DNA of 8,232 nucleotides from CAZOWW01 sp964583765 (GTDB lineage Bacteria; Actinomycetota; Actinomycetes; Actinomycetales; Kineosporiaceae). A model generated the notes under the pieces. The model worked only from the letters and a program-made list of their open reading frames with translations. It made no database searches and had not been told where the DNA came from. The translations under genes were made by a program, and so were the position numbers. The stretch is taken from positions 1 through 8,232 of the forward strand of contig CAZOWW010000187.1 of the NCBI GenBank assembly GCA_964583765.1, in the 5' to 3' direction. Position 1 is the stretch's first letter. Each line of letters starts with the position of its first letter. Below, in pieces: positions 1 to 5,419 of the stretch.

Positions 1-181
1 CCCCCAACCGACCCGCCGCGATCGCCGTCCCGAAGTACCGCCCCGAACCCGAAGCAGCCGCCTGCAACGTGCTCCCCGCCGCCTGCGCACCCACAGGCAG
101 CACGACGACCGCGGCGACGGTCGCCACAGCACTTCCCCACGCCGCCCACAGCATCGTGCGGCGGCCTTCATTCCTGATCAT
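1..181 (-). CDS. Secreted GH10 endo-1,4-beta-xylanase, N-terminal fragment
   Basis: Only the first 60 codons are in the window; the gene runs off the left edge. Family knowledge: GH10 enzymes cut internal beta-1,4 bonds of xylan and act outside the cell. Seen: the peptide starts MIRNEGRRTMLWAAWG, has a hydrophobic stretch (about residues 10-28) and an AQA cleavage-type site near residue 34. The mature N-terminus is STLQAAASGSGRYFGTAIAAGRLG (residues 37-60). The GRYFGTAI block, preceded by an STL-AAA stretch, is the signature start of Streptomyces-type GH10 xylanases such as XlnA. The ATG at 181 is chosen because an AGAGGAAG ribosome site (185-192) lies just before it. RRTML (7-11) resembles a twin-arginine motif, so Tat rather than Sec export is possible. 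The catalytic glutamates lie outside the window, so activity cannot be confirmed here. The gene shares its strand with the TetR-LacI regulator upstream, but about 975 bases separate them. Confidence 0.88.
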   Translation of the reverse strand, partial: MIRNEGRRTMLWAAWGSAVATVAAVVVLPVGAQAAGSTLQAAASGSGRYFGTAIAAGRLG

Positions 182-206
182 GTTCTTCCTCTCGTGAGTG
201 TGTCCA

Positions 207-221
207 CGTCACCTGGTGACG
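207..221. promoter_or_regulatory. Inverted repeat in the xylanase leader
   Basis: CGTCACC-T-GGTGACG is a perfect 7-bp inverted repeat with one central base. It ends 25 bases before the xylanase start codon and about 14 bases before its ribosome site. It could be a repressor site, or chance in GC-rich DNA. No convincing -35/-10 pair was found beside it. Confidence 0.3.
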
Positions 222-482
222 GGTTCACACCGATGAGCACCCGGTTCTCGGACCGGTCCTGCCCACCGCGGATGAACGCGGGAGACGCACCAGTTCGGAG
301 GTCCTGCCTCCTGTAGACGTCCCCGGACCCCGCGCGACAGCGGGATTGCCGGAAGAGTGCGGGACCCGAATCGGTCGCGGTCCCTCGCCGGGTGGCCCAC
401 CGAGGTCTCCGGTGACTCGGGCATGGCGGGCCGGTCGGCGGTGATGTCCCTGCCCGGGACGGACAGGTCCGGCAGCCGTTGC

Positions 483-512
483 TGCCCGAGCGCAGTCGCT
501 GCTGCTCGGGCA
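483..512. other. Perfect 9-bp stem-loop
   Basis: TGCCCGAGC (483-491) pairs perfectly with GCTCGGGCA (504-512) across a 12-base loop. No gene ends beside it on either strand and no T-run follows, so a terminator role is not supported. It is recorded as an unexplained hairpin between the regulator and the xylanase. Confidence 0.4.
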
Positions 513-634
513 CGAACCAACGGGCCCGGAGTCGAGGACCGGAACGGCAGGTCAAGCCGGTCCCGGTCTGCGGTGATGACGGCCATGGCGGCGAGCCGCA
601 GTCACGAACCGGCACCGGGGTCACGCCCCGGTGT

Positions 635-742
635 CCCGGCTGTGCCGGCAGGTACGGCTGTGCCGTGGGGTACGGCTGTGCCGGCAGGTACGGCTGTGCC
701 ATGGGGTACGGCTGTGCCGTGGAGTACGGCGGTCATGGCGAG
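635..742. repeat. 18-bp tandem repeat with 36-bp higher-order pattern
   Basis: About six tandem 18-base units, with TACGGC recurring at 653, 671, 689, 707 and 725, exactly 18 bases apart. The first unit (635-652) and the last (725-742) are degenerate. The 3' part of the units alternates: CCGGCAGG in units 1 and 3, CC(G/A)TGGGG in units 2 and 4. The array therefore looks like a duplicated 36-bp block. The period is a multiple of three, so every frame gives a repeated peptide (for example GCAGRY/GCAVGY on plus, QPYLPA/QPYPTA on minus), but no surrounding frame looks coding. Confidence 0.85.
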
Positions 743-1123
743 GGGGACGGGCCGGTGCCGGCCGCGGGGGGCGAGGATCTCATCGGAGGACCTTCGAGGA
801 GTGGACGGACTCAGGACCGGCCGGACTCAGGTCCCTCGGGCATGCCGCAGTACACCCGGGAGCACCTACCGGCGCCCTCCTGGACGGTGGCCGGGGCGGG
901 ACCCCGCTCGTCGCCGACCTGACCGGCCGTCCGTGACATCGAACCGCTTCGGCGGCATACCCTCGCAGAAACAATCGGCGATGACAAGGACTGTTTTCGA
1001 GACCCGGGCCTGCCGGTGCGCAGGGTGAACACAGGTCCCAGGGCTGTGGTCCGGGCGACCCGGCGAACGGGTCAGGGCGGCGACACCGGGCCGTGGACCG
1101 AACGGGTCAGATCGGCGAACCCG

Positions 1124-1139
1124 CCGGTCCGGCGACCGG
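1124..1139 (-). terminator. Weak hairpin downstream of the regulator
   Basis: CCGGTC (1124-1129) and GACCGG (1134-1139) form a 6-bp stem with a 4-base loop, starting 17 bases past the regulator stop codon on the minus strand. There is no U-tract. It is a possible terminator, but the neighbouring GC-rich DNA holds several similar ACCGGT dyads, so the call is weak. Confidence 0.25.
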
Positions 1140-1156
1140 TCGGAGCCGAGGACCGG

Positions 1157-2893
1157 TCAGAGCTCCGGCGGCGGCGCGGTGCTGTCGCGGACGACGAGCG
1201 TCGTGGCCAGTTCGACCCGCGTCTGGCTGAGCGTCTCCCCGGCGGCGAGGGCCAGGACCAGCCGGGTGGCCGCCGCGCCCATCTCGACCACGGGCTGGTG
1301 CACCGTCGTCATGGGCGGCCCGCAGAAGCGCGTGCCCGGGATGTCGTCGAACCCCACGACGCTGAGATCGTGCGGGATGGTCAGCCCCGCCTGCCGCGCC
1401 GCCTCGTAGACCCCCAGAGCCTGCCAGTCACTCCCGCACAGGACGGCCGTCGGGCGATCGGGCATTCCGAGCAGATCGCGCCCGAGCCTCAGCCCGTCCT
1501 CGAACAGGAAGCGTCCGGTGCGGACCAGTTCCGGGGCCAGCGGCACGCCCGCGGCGTCCAGCGTCGCACGGATGCCCTCCAGACGGGCCCGGGCCATGAG
1601 GTACTCCGTCGGTCCGGTGATCACGCCGATCCGCCGGTGGCCGAGTTCGAGCAGGTGCCGGGTGGGCGAGATCGCGCCGCTCCAGCTGGTGGGGCCGACC
1701 GAGGGCACCGCGTCCGGCGGCTGGCTGACCGGTTCCACGGCGACCAGGGGGATCCCACTGCTGCCGAGCAGCGCGTGCTGCTCGGTGGTGAAGCCCGAGT
1801 ACACCGCGATGATCCCGGTGGGACGCCGTGCCAGCAGGTCGTTCGTCCAGGACCGCCCGTTCGCCGCCTGACGTGGCGCATCGACGAACCCGACCGCCAG
1901 CCGGTACTCGCAGGCGACCTGTTCCACCCCGCGCAGGATCCCAAGCGCCAGGTCGTTGTGGATCCCGAAGAAGGCGACCTCGACGCAGGCCGAGGACAAC
2001 ACCGTCTCCGGACGGCGGTAGTCATGGCGGCTCAGCAGTTCCTCGACCCGGCGCCGGGTCTCCGGAGCCACCCCCGGGCGCCCGTTGAGCACCTTGGACA
2101 CCGTCGGGGCGGAGACCCCCGCCATGCGGGCGATCCCCTCGATCGTCAGCTCGCCGCGACGGCGCCCGCGCCGCTGGCCGGACGTCGTCGCGCCGGCTCC
2201 CGGTTGCCCCGTCCGCGGCCCGACGGGGAACGACTCGCCGCCGATCGATGCCGCGGACCGGCGATCCATGAACTGGTCGACGATCCGCTCGATGAGCTCG
2301 CCGTCGGGATCGTCGCCCTGTTCCTGCCACCAGGTCTGGACCAGGGAGAGCCAGAGCCGCGCGAGCAGGTCGAGGTCGCTGTCCGTGTGCAGTTCCCCGC
2401 GCATCGTGGCACGGGCGATGATCGTGCGGAATCGGCCCGTGAGCGCCCCGGCCAGGCCCTGTTCCCAGGCCGTGCGCAGGGTCGGGTTGGTGGCGATCTC
2501 CCCGACCACGGCGGTCAGGGCTCGGCCGATGTCGAGACCCATGCCGGGCAGGGAGCGCAGGAACCCCCGCATGTCGTCGGGCAGGTTCCCGAGGTCCGGG
2601 GCCGCGGGCACGATCGAGGCGAGCTGCCCCAGGAGATCGGCGACCAAAGCGGCCTTGTTGGGGTACCGGAGGTAGAGGCTCGCCTTGCTCACACGGGCCA
2701 CCCTCGCCACCCGGTCCATGGTCAGACCGGTGTAGCCCGCCTCGGCCAGCAGTTCCAGGGAGGCTTCCCGGATCGCGGAGTCCTTCCCGGGGTCGCGGGG
2801 CCGCCCCCGCCGAGGACCTGCTCCGGCGAGGGCCGGCGCCGACGGAGCGTCGTCGGACCGCCCGGTGCCCGAGCCGAGCTCCCCGCCGTCCAT
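1157..2893 (-). CDS. TetR-LacI fusion transcriptional regulator (two DNA-binding heads)
   Basis: A continuous 578-residue protein made of two complete repressors. Residues 38-84 are a TetR-type helix-turn-helix (LTMDRVARVARVSKASLYLRY then PNKAALV), preceded by a basic RRGRPRDPGK tail. Residues 95-212 are an all-helical TetR-type C-terminal domain (ARATMRGELHTDSDLDLL near 160-178). Residues 213-248 form a Gly/Arg-rich linker. Residues 249-295 are a LacI-type HTH and hinge (LTIEGIARMAGVSAPTVSKV, LNGRPGVAPETRRRV). Residues 300-570 are the periplasmic-binding-protein-like sugar domain, with LGHRRIGVITGP, CGSDWQALG, VVGFDDIPG and PPMTTVHQP. The SKVLNGRPGVAPETRRRVEELL HTH resembles actinobacterial LacI regulators of plant-sugar genes. 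The ATG at 2893 is preferred over the GTG at 2896 because GGGAGG (2899-2904) lies 5 bases before it. The neighbours, xylanase and arabinofuranosidase, suggest control of arabinoxylan use; the effectors are unknown. Single regulators of either family are common, whereas a fusion of both is unusual. Confidence 0.9.
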   Translation of the reverse strand: MDGGELGSGTGRSDDAPSAPALAGAGPRRGRPRDPGKDSAIREASLELLAEAGYTGLTMDRVARVARVSKASLYLRYPNKAALVADLLGQLASIVPAAPDLGNLPDDMRGFLRSLPGMGLDIGRALTAVVGEIATNPTLRTAWEQGLAGALTGRFRTIIARATMRGELHTDSDLDLLARLWLSLVQTWWQEQGDDPDGELIERIVDQFMDRRSAASIGGESFPVGPRTGQPGAGATTSGQRRGRRRGELTIEGIARMAGVSAPTVSKVLNGRPGVAPETRRRVEELLSRHDYRRPETVLSSACVEVAFFGIHNDLALGILRGVEQVACEYRLAVGFVDAPRQAANGRSWTNDLLARRPTGIIAVYSGFTTEQHALLGSSGIPLVAVEPVSQPPDAVPSVGPTSWSGAISPTRHLLELGHRRIGVITGPTEYLMARARLEGIRATLDAAGVPLAPELVRTGRFLFEDGLRLGRDLLGMPDRPTAVLCGSDWQALGVYEAARQAGLTIPHDLSVVGFDDIPGTRFCGPPMTTVHQPVVEMGAAATRLVLALAAGETLSQTRVELATTLVVRDSTAPPPEL

Positions 2894-2898
2894 CACGA

Positions 2899-2904
2899 CC
2901 TCCC
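2899..2904 (-). promoter_or_regulatory. Ribosome binding site of the regulator
   Basis: GGGAGG on the minus strand, 5 bases before the ATG at 2893 and only 2 bases before the alternative GTG at 2896. The spacing favours the ATG. Confidence 0.75.
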
Positions 2905-2910
2905 GACTTG

Positions 2911-2973
2911 CTATACACGTACACTGCCGTTCACTAATTAGGAATACTACCTGTACGTAAACGTCTCGTATAG
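2911..2973. promoter_or_regulatory. Cluster of dyads and direct repeats, candidate autoregulatory operator
   Basis: A palindrome CTAATTAG (2934-2941) lies at the centre of a wider dyad, CGTACA (2918-2923) with TGTACG (2952-2957); both are centred at 2937.5. Outside these, CTATAC (2911-2916) faces GTATAG (2968-2973), slightly off centre. CGTACACT (2918-2925) and CGTTCACT (2928-2935) form a direct repeat one helical turn apart. These overlap the predicted transcription start of the regulator, a usual place for TetR and LacI autoregulation. Which head, if either, binds is unknown. Confidence 0.4.
2944..2972 (-). promoter_or_regulatory. Probable promoter of the TetR-LacI regulator
   Basis: On the minus strand TATACG (2972-2967, weak -35) is followed after 17 bases by TAGTAT (2949-2944, good -10). 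Transcription would start near 2937, giving a leader of about 44 bases. The spacer holds GTAAACGT (2957-2964), a 7-of-8 match to one half of the palindrome at 3330-3343. The region is clearly AT-richer than its surroundings, as expected for a control region. Confidence 0.4.
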
Positions 2974-3042
2974 AGTCCGGCTTCCTCCGATAGCCCGGTC
3001 ACCCTCAGTCATCGAGCCCTCCCGTAGGCAGAGCGGGCAGCC

Positions 3043-3071
3043 TTGACACCCGCCGCTGGCTCACCTAGCCT
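3043..3071 (+). promoter_or_regulatory. Strong sigma-70-type promoter pointing right
   Basis: TTGACA (3043-3048), a 17-base spacer, then TAGCCT (3066-3071). The -35 is perfect, and the -10 fits the actinobacterial principal sigma factor pattern. Transcription would start near 3078. No convincing gene begins within the next 500 bases, so it either drives the arabinofuranosidase with a very long leader or makes a non-coding transcript. The palindrome at 3330-3343 would lie about 255 bases downstream of the start. Confidence 0.5.
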
Positions 3072-3168
3072 CCCCCGCCAACGCCTCCCGCCGGCGTCGA
3101 ACGCTTCGTACAACCGCTCATCGGTCGATGGACACCGCAGGGCCCCGGCCCGGCTCGGTTCCGCAGGC

Positions 3169-3216
3169 GTCGTGACCCCGCCCTCACTCAGGGACGACCC
3201 GAGGTCACGACCTCGG
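3169..3216 (+). other. Overlapping, mutually exclusive hairpins in a possible leader RNA
   Basis: GTCGTGACC (3169-3177) pairs perfectly with GGTCACGAC (3203-3211). The second arm also lies inside a local palindrome, CCGAGGTC-AC-GACCTCGG (3199-3216). In RNA these two structures exclude each other. As DNA, the 18-base palindrome could be a protein site instead. Only the pairing is seen; any switch function is inference. Confidence 0.35.
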
Positions 3217-3329
3217 CGCCCCGGTCGGCCACAGCCTGCAGCTGCCGCCGTCCGTCGCCCCTGGCGCCCCACCGCACGCGCTCACCCGCCCCCGCCCCCG
3301 CAGCGATCAGAGCGAGTGGGATCATCGCT

Positions 3330-3343
3330 TGTTAACGTTAACA
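3330..3343. promoter_or_regulatory. LacI-type operator palindrome TGTTAACGTTAACA
   Basis: A perfect 14-bp palindrome with a central CG, the classic form of LacI-family operators. It lies 268 bases before the arabinofuranosidase start codon. It stands out as an AT-rich block in very GC-rich DNA, so chance is unlikely. The LacI head of the neighbouring fusion regulator is the obvious candidate to bind it. A related half, GTAAACGT, occurs in the regulator's own promoter (2957-2964). Confidence 0.65.
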
Positions 3344-3600
3344 CGATGCGATCCCGGAACCGGGGAACGGAGGCTCTCCGCACACGGACCCATCACCCGA
3401 TCGGTCCCGCCACGGCCCGCACTGCGCCGTCCTGCCGCCCCGGGCCCCGCCACGGCGCGGCTCTCCGGAACAGCTCCCCCACTCACGAACCCGCCGCTCC
3501 CGGCGCATCCCGGCGGGGTCGGGCCCGAGTCCCCGGCCTCACGGAACGGGTTGCGGGCTCCCGACCTCCGCACTCCTGCTTCCTCACTCCCGTCCCCTTC

Positions 3601-3605
3601 GGAGG
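3601..3605 (+). promoter_or_regulatory. Ribosome binding site of the arabinofuranosidase
   Basis: GGAGG lies 5 bases before the ATG at 3611. This fixes the start there and excludes in-frame upstream starts as far back as 3329, which have no such site and would place extra residues before the signal peptide. Confidence 0.85.
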
Positions 3606-3610
3606 CTCCC

Positions 3611-5113
3611 ATGCTGCACAGACGACGTCGGTACCACCTCGCGGCCGTCATGGTCGGGGCGGTGTGTGCCGTCGGAGGGATCACCACCGCGCCCCCCGCG
3701 CAGGCGGCTGCCGGCTGCAGCGTCACCTACACCGTGTCCAGCCAGTGGCAGGGCGGCTTCGGCGCCAATGTGGCGGTCACGAATCTCGGCGACCCCCTCA
3801 ACGGCTGGAAGCTCACCTGGTCGTTCACCGCGGGGCAGACGATCGCCCAGTTGTGGAACGGCAGCGTGGCGCAGTCCGGCGCCACCGTCACCGTGACCAA
3901 TGCGTCGTACAACGGATCGCTCGCCACCGGGGCGAGTACGGCCTTCGGCTTCAACGGCACCTGGACCTCGTCGAACCCGATCCCCGTCGACTTCGCCCTC
4001 AACGGCGTGACGTGCAACGGCATCCCCACCACGAGCACCACGACGACCCGGCCCACGACGTCCACGACGTCCACCACGTCCACCACGTCCACCACGTCCA
4101 CGACGTCCACGACCAGCCGCACGACAACGACCACGACCACCACGACGAGCCAGCCGGGGAGCAAGCCCTGCGACCTCTATGCCACGGGCGGGACGCCGTG
4201 CGTCGCGGCCCACAGCACGGTGCGCGCGCTCTACTCGTCCTACGGCGGCAACCTGTACCAGGTGAGGCGGTCCTCGGACAGCTCGACCAGGAACATCGGG
4301 GTGCTGAACACGGGCGGAGCGGCCAATGCGGCCTCCCAGGACTCGTTCTGCTCCGGCACCACCTGCGTCGTCACGGTGGTCTACGACCAGTCCGGCCACG
4401 GCAACGACCTGTGGTACCAGGGCAGCGGCAGTCCGGTCGGCGGTAAGGACACCCCGGCGACGGCGACCAGCGAGTCCCTGACCGTGAACGGGAGCAAGGC
4501 CTACTCGCTGTACATCAAGCCCGGCAACAGCTACTGGCGCAACGGTGCCTCGACCGGGATCCCCACGGGCAGCGCACCCGAAGGCATGTACATGGTCACC
4601 AGCGGCACGCACATGAACAGCGGCTGCTGCTTCGACTACGGCAACAGCGAGACCACGAGGACGGCGGCCGGCGCCGGGCACATGGACGCCATCTACTTCG
4701 GCACGAGCTGCTGGTTCGGCGGGTGCTCGGGGAGTGGTCCGTGGGTGCAGGCGGATCTCGAGTACGGGCTGTTCCCCGGGGGCAGCTCCTCCTGGAACTC
4801 CGCCCAGCGGGCCTTCACGAGCAAGTTCGTCACGGCGATGCTCAAGAACAACGGCACGACGCAGCTGGCGTTGAAGGGCTCCGACGCGCAGTCCGGCACG
4901 CTGACGACCCTGTGGAACGGCAAGCTCCCGAACGGGTACAACCCGATGCGCAAGGAGGGGGCGATGGTGCTCGGCAGCGGCGGTGACTGCTGCGCCACGA
5001 ACACCAACATGAGCCAGGGCACGTTCTACGAGGGCGCCCTCGTCGCGGGCTTCCCCTCGGACGCCACCGACAACGCCGTCCAGGCGAACATCGTCGCGGC
5101 GGGATATCGCTGA
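3611..5113 (+). CDS. abfB: Secreted CBM2-GH54 alpha-L-arabinofuranosidase
   Basis: A 500-residue exported enzyme that, by family, removes terminal alpha-L-arabinofuranosyl groups from arabinoxylan and arabinan. Residues 1-33 are a signal peptide (RRRR, hydrophobic core, AQA cleavage-type site). Residues 36-135 are a family 2 cellulose/xylan-binding module bounded by C36 and C135, with surface-type tryptophans W46, W82 and W118. Residues 139-183 are a Thr/Ser linker. Residues 187-500 are the GH54 catalytic domain (CDLYATGGTPCVAAHSTVRA onward). Family positions known from the Aspergillus kawachii AbfB structure can be placed: vicinal cysteines C339-C340 (C176-C177), D382 and E384 in ADLEYGLF (D219, nucleophile E221), and D459 in GSGGD (acid/base D297). 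The spacings agree to within one residue. The C-terminal CBM42 usual in GH54 enzymes is absent, and CBM2 at the other end replaces it. It lies divergent from the TetR-LacI regulator and downstream of a LacI-type palindrome. Activity on xylosides is also possible in this family. Confidence 0.92.
   Translation: MLHRRRRYHLAAVMVGAVCAVGGITTAPPAQAAAGCSVTYTVSSQWQGGFGANVAVTNLGDPLNGWKLTWSFTAGQTIAQLWNGSVAQSGATVTVTNASYNGSLATGASTAFGFNGTWTSSNPIPVDFALNGVTCNGIPTTSTTTTRPTTSTTSTTSTTSTTSTTSTTSRTTTTTTTTTSQPGSKPCDLYATGGTPCVAAHSTVRALYSSYGGNLYQVRRSSDSSTRNIGVLNTGGAANAASQDSFCSGTTCVVTVVYDQSGHGNDLWYQGSGSPVGGKDTPATATSESLTVNGSKAYSLYIKPGNSYWRNGASTGIPTGSAPEGMYMVTSGTHMNSGCCFDYGNSETTRTAAGAGHMDAIYFGTSCWFGGCSGSGPWVQADLEYGLFPGGSSSWNSAQRAFTSKFVTAMLKNNGTTQLALKGSDAQSGTLTTLWNGKLPNGYNPMRKEGAMVLGSGGDCCATNTNMSQGTFYEGALVAGFPSDATDNAVQANIVAAGYR
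4058..4111 (+). repeat. 9-bp microrepeat encoding the Ser-Thr-Thr linker
   Basis: Six tandem copies of ACGTCCAC(C/G), in frame, encode repeated Thr-Ser-Thr between the CBM2 and the catalytic domain. Further Thr-rich codons follow to about 4150. Such arrays change copy number easily and would alter linker length without breaking the frame. Confidence 0.85.
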
Positions 5114-5125
5114 TCCGCCCGGCAC

Positions 5126-5164
5126 GGCTGAGCTCAGCCCGTCGCGCCGTGGCTGAGCTCAGCC
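5126..5164 (+). terminator. Twin-palindrome terminator after the arabinofuranosidase
   Basis: GGCTGAGCTCAGCC, itself a perfect 14-bp palindrome, occurs at 5126-5139 and again at 5151-5164. Because the unit is self-complementary, the two copies pair into a perfect 14-bp stem with an 11-base loop, 12 bases past the stop codon. No U-tract follows, as often in actinobacteria. The repeated unit (18 identical bases counting the following CGTC) could instead be a pair of protein sites 25 bases apart. Confidence 0.65.
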
Positions 5165-5209
5165 CGTCCCGTCACTCAGCTGCACATCATCGGAGTTCAG
5201 CTTCACCAT

Positions 5210-5246
5210 GGGTCGCCGCCGGCCGTACCAGAGCCGGCGGCGACCC
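5210..5246 (+). terminator. Second strong hairpin, probable terminator
   Basis: GGGTCGCCGCCGGC (5210-5223) pairs perfectly with GCCGGCGGCGACCC (5233-5246), a 14-bp GC-rich stem with a 9-base loop. It lies 45 bases after the first hairpin and appears to reinforce termination ahead of the next gene. There is no U-tract. Confidence 0.55.
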
Positions 5247-5419
5247 GCTGCTGCACGCAAGTGGAGGGCAGCCGAAGTTCGCTCACCCGGCGCGCGGACC
5301 CCACCCAGTTCGCGGACGAACCCGGCCCACCGACGAACACGGCCGCCGGGCCCTCCGGCGGGCAAGGTCCCGGCAGGCGTCAAGGTCAATCCGAGCGAGG
5401 CGCCTGCCGATCCTCAGCT

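Larger units (their letters stand above)
196..1156. other. Long gene-poor interval between xylanase and regulator
   Basis: No reading frame here resembles a known protein. The open frames on both strands are low-complexity, rich in Arg, Pro, Gly and Ser, overlap each other and lack ribosome sites, as expected by chance in GC-rich DNA. Structure that can be seen: a palindrome GGACCGGTCC (250-259), a 9-bp hairpin (483-512), an 18-bp tandem repeat (635-742), a 10-bp direct repeat CGGACTCAGG (806-815 and 822-831), a 12-bp direct repeat CGAACGGGTCAG (1064-1075 and 1099-1110), and a small hairpin after the regulator stop (1124-1139). The xylanase promoter should lie in the left part but cannot be identified with confidence. 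Confidence 0.6.
2897..3610. other. Divergent intergenic region between regulator and arabinofuranosidase
   Basis: About 700 bases with no convincing gene. From left to right it holds the regulator promoter and dyads (2899-2973), a rightward promoter-like pair (3043-3071), overlapping hairpins (3169-3216), the LacI-type palindrome (3330-3343), a C-rich stretch (3344-3600) with a small 7-bp inverted repeat (3490-3496 with 3511-3517), and the arabinofuranosidase ribosome site (3601-3605). The open frames here lack ribosome sites and have low-complexity translations. Confidence 0.6.
5114..5419 (+). other. Intergenic region before the DUF4241-like lipoprotein gene
   Basis: Contains the two hairpins (5126-5164, 5210-5246) and then about 170 bases with no clear promoter or ribosome site. 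Frames open through this stretch, including an upstream GTG at 5261 in frame with the following gene, but the translation before residue 54 is low-complexity and would bury the lipoprotein signal inside the protein. Confidence 0.5.

Noticed and set aside
178..702. Minus-strand frame with QPYLPA-type repeats (174 codons)
   Set aside because: The repeat comes from the 18-bp DNA array, the rest is Arg/Pro/Ser-rich without any family resemblance, no ribosome site was seen, and it overlaps the xylanase start.
635..742. CRISPR array
   Set aside because: The units are contiguous 18-mers with no unique spacers, and no cas genes are present.
479..922. Plus-strand frame with GCAGRY/GCAVGY repeats (147 codons)
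   Set aside because: Tempting as a Cys/Tyr/Gly-rich secreted peptide, but there is no signal peptide or ribosome site, composition outside the array is random-like, and the other frames read just as well.
968..998. GAAACA / TGTTTTC dyad
   Set aside because: Arms differ in length and the spacer is 18 bases. It lies about 800 bases from the nearest downstream start, so there is no reason to treat it as an operator.
1157..2269. Separate LacI gene starting at the internal ATG at 2269
   Set aside because: The ATG encodes a methionine inside the last TetR helix (DQFMDRR), no ribosome site precedes it, and the frame is continuous with the TetR part. A minor internal product is not fully excluded.
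1016..2941. Long plus-strand open frame opposite the regulator (641 codons)
   Set aside because: Its translation is low-complexity (Arg, Gly, Pro, Asp) with no recognisable domain, and it mirrors the minus-strand frame that encodes clear TetR and LacI domains. It is an antisense shadow of GC-rich coding DNA.
3584..5125. Minus-strand open frame opposite the arabinofuranosidase (513 codons)
   Set aside because: Arg/Gly/Ala-rich with no domain. The plus strand encodes a clear CBM2-GH54 enzyme with signal peptide and ribosome site.
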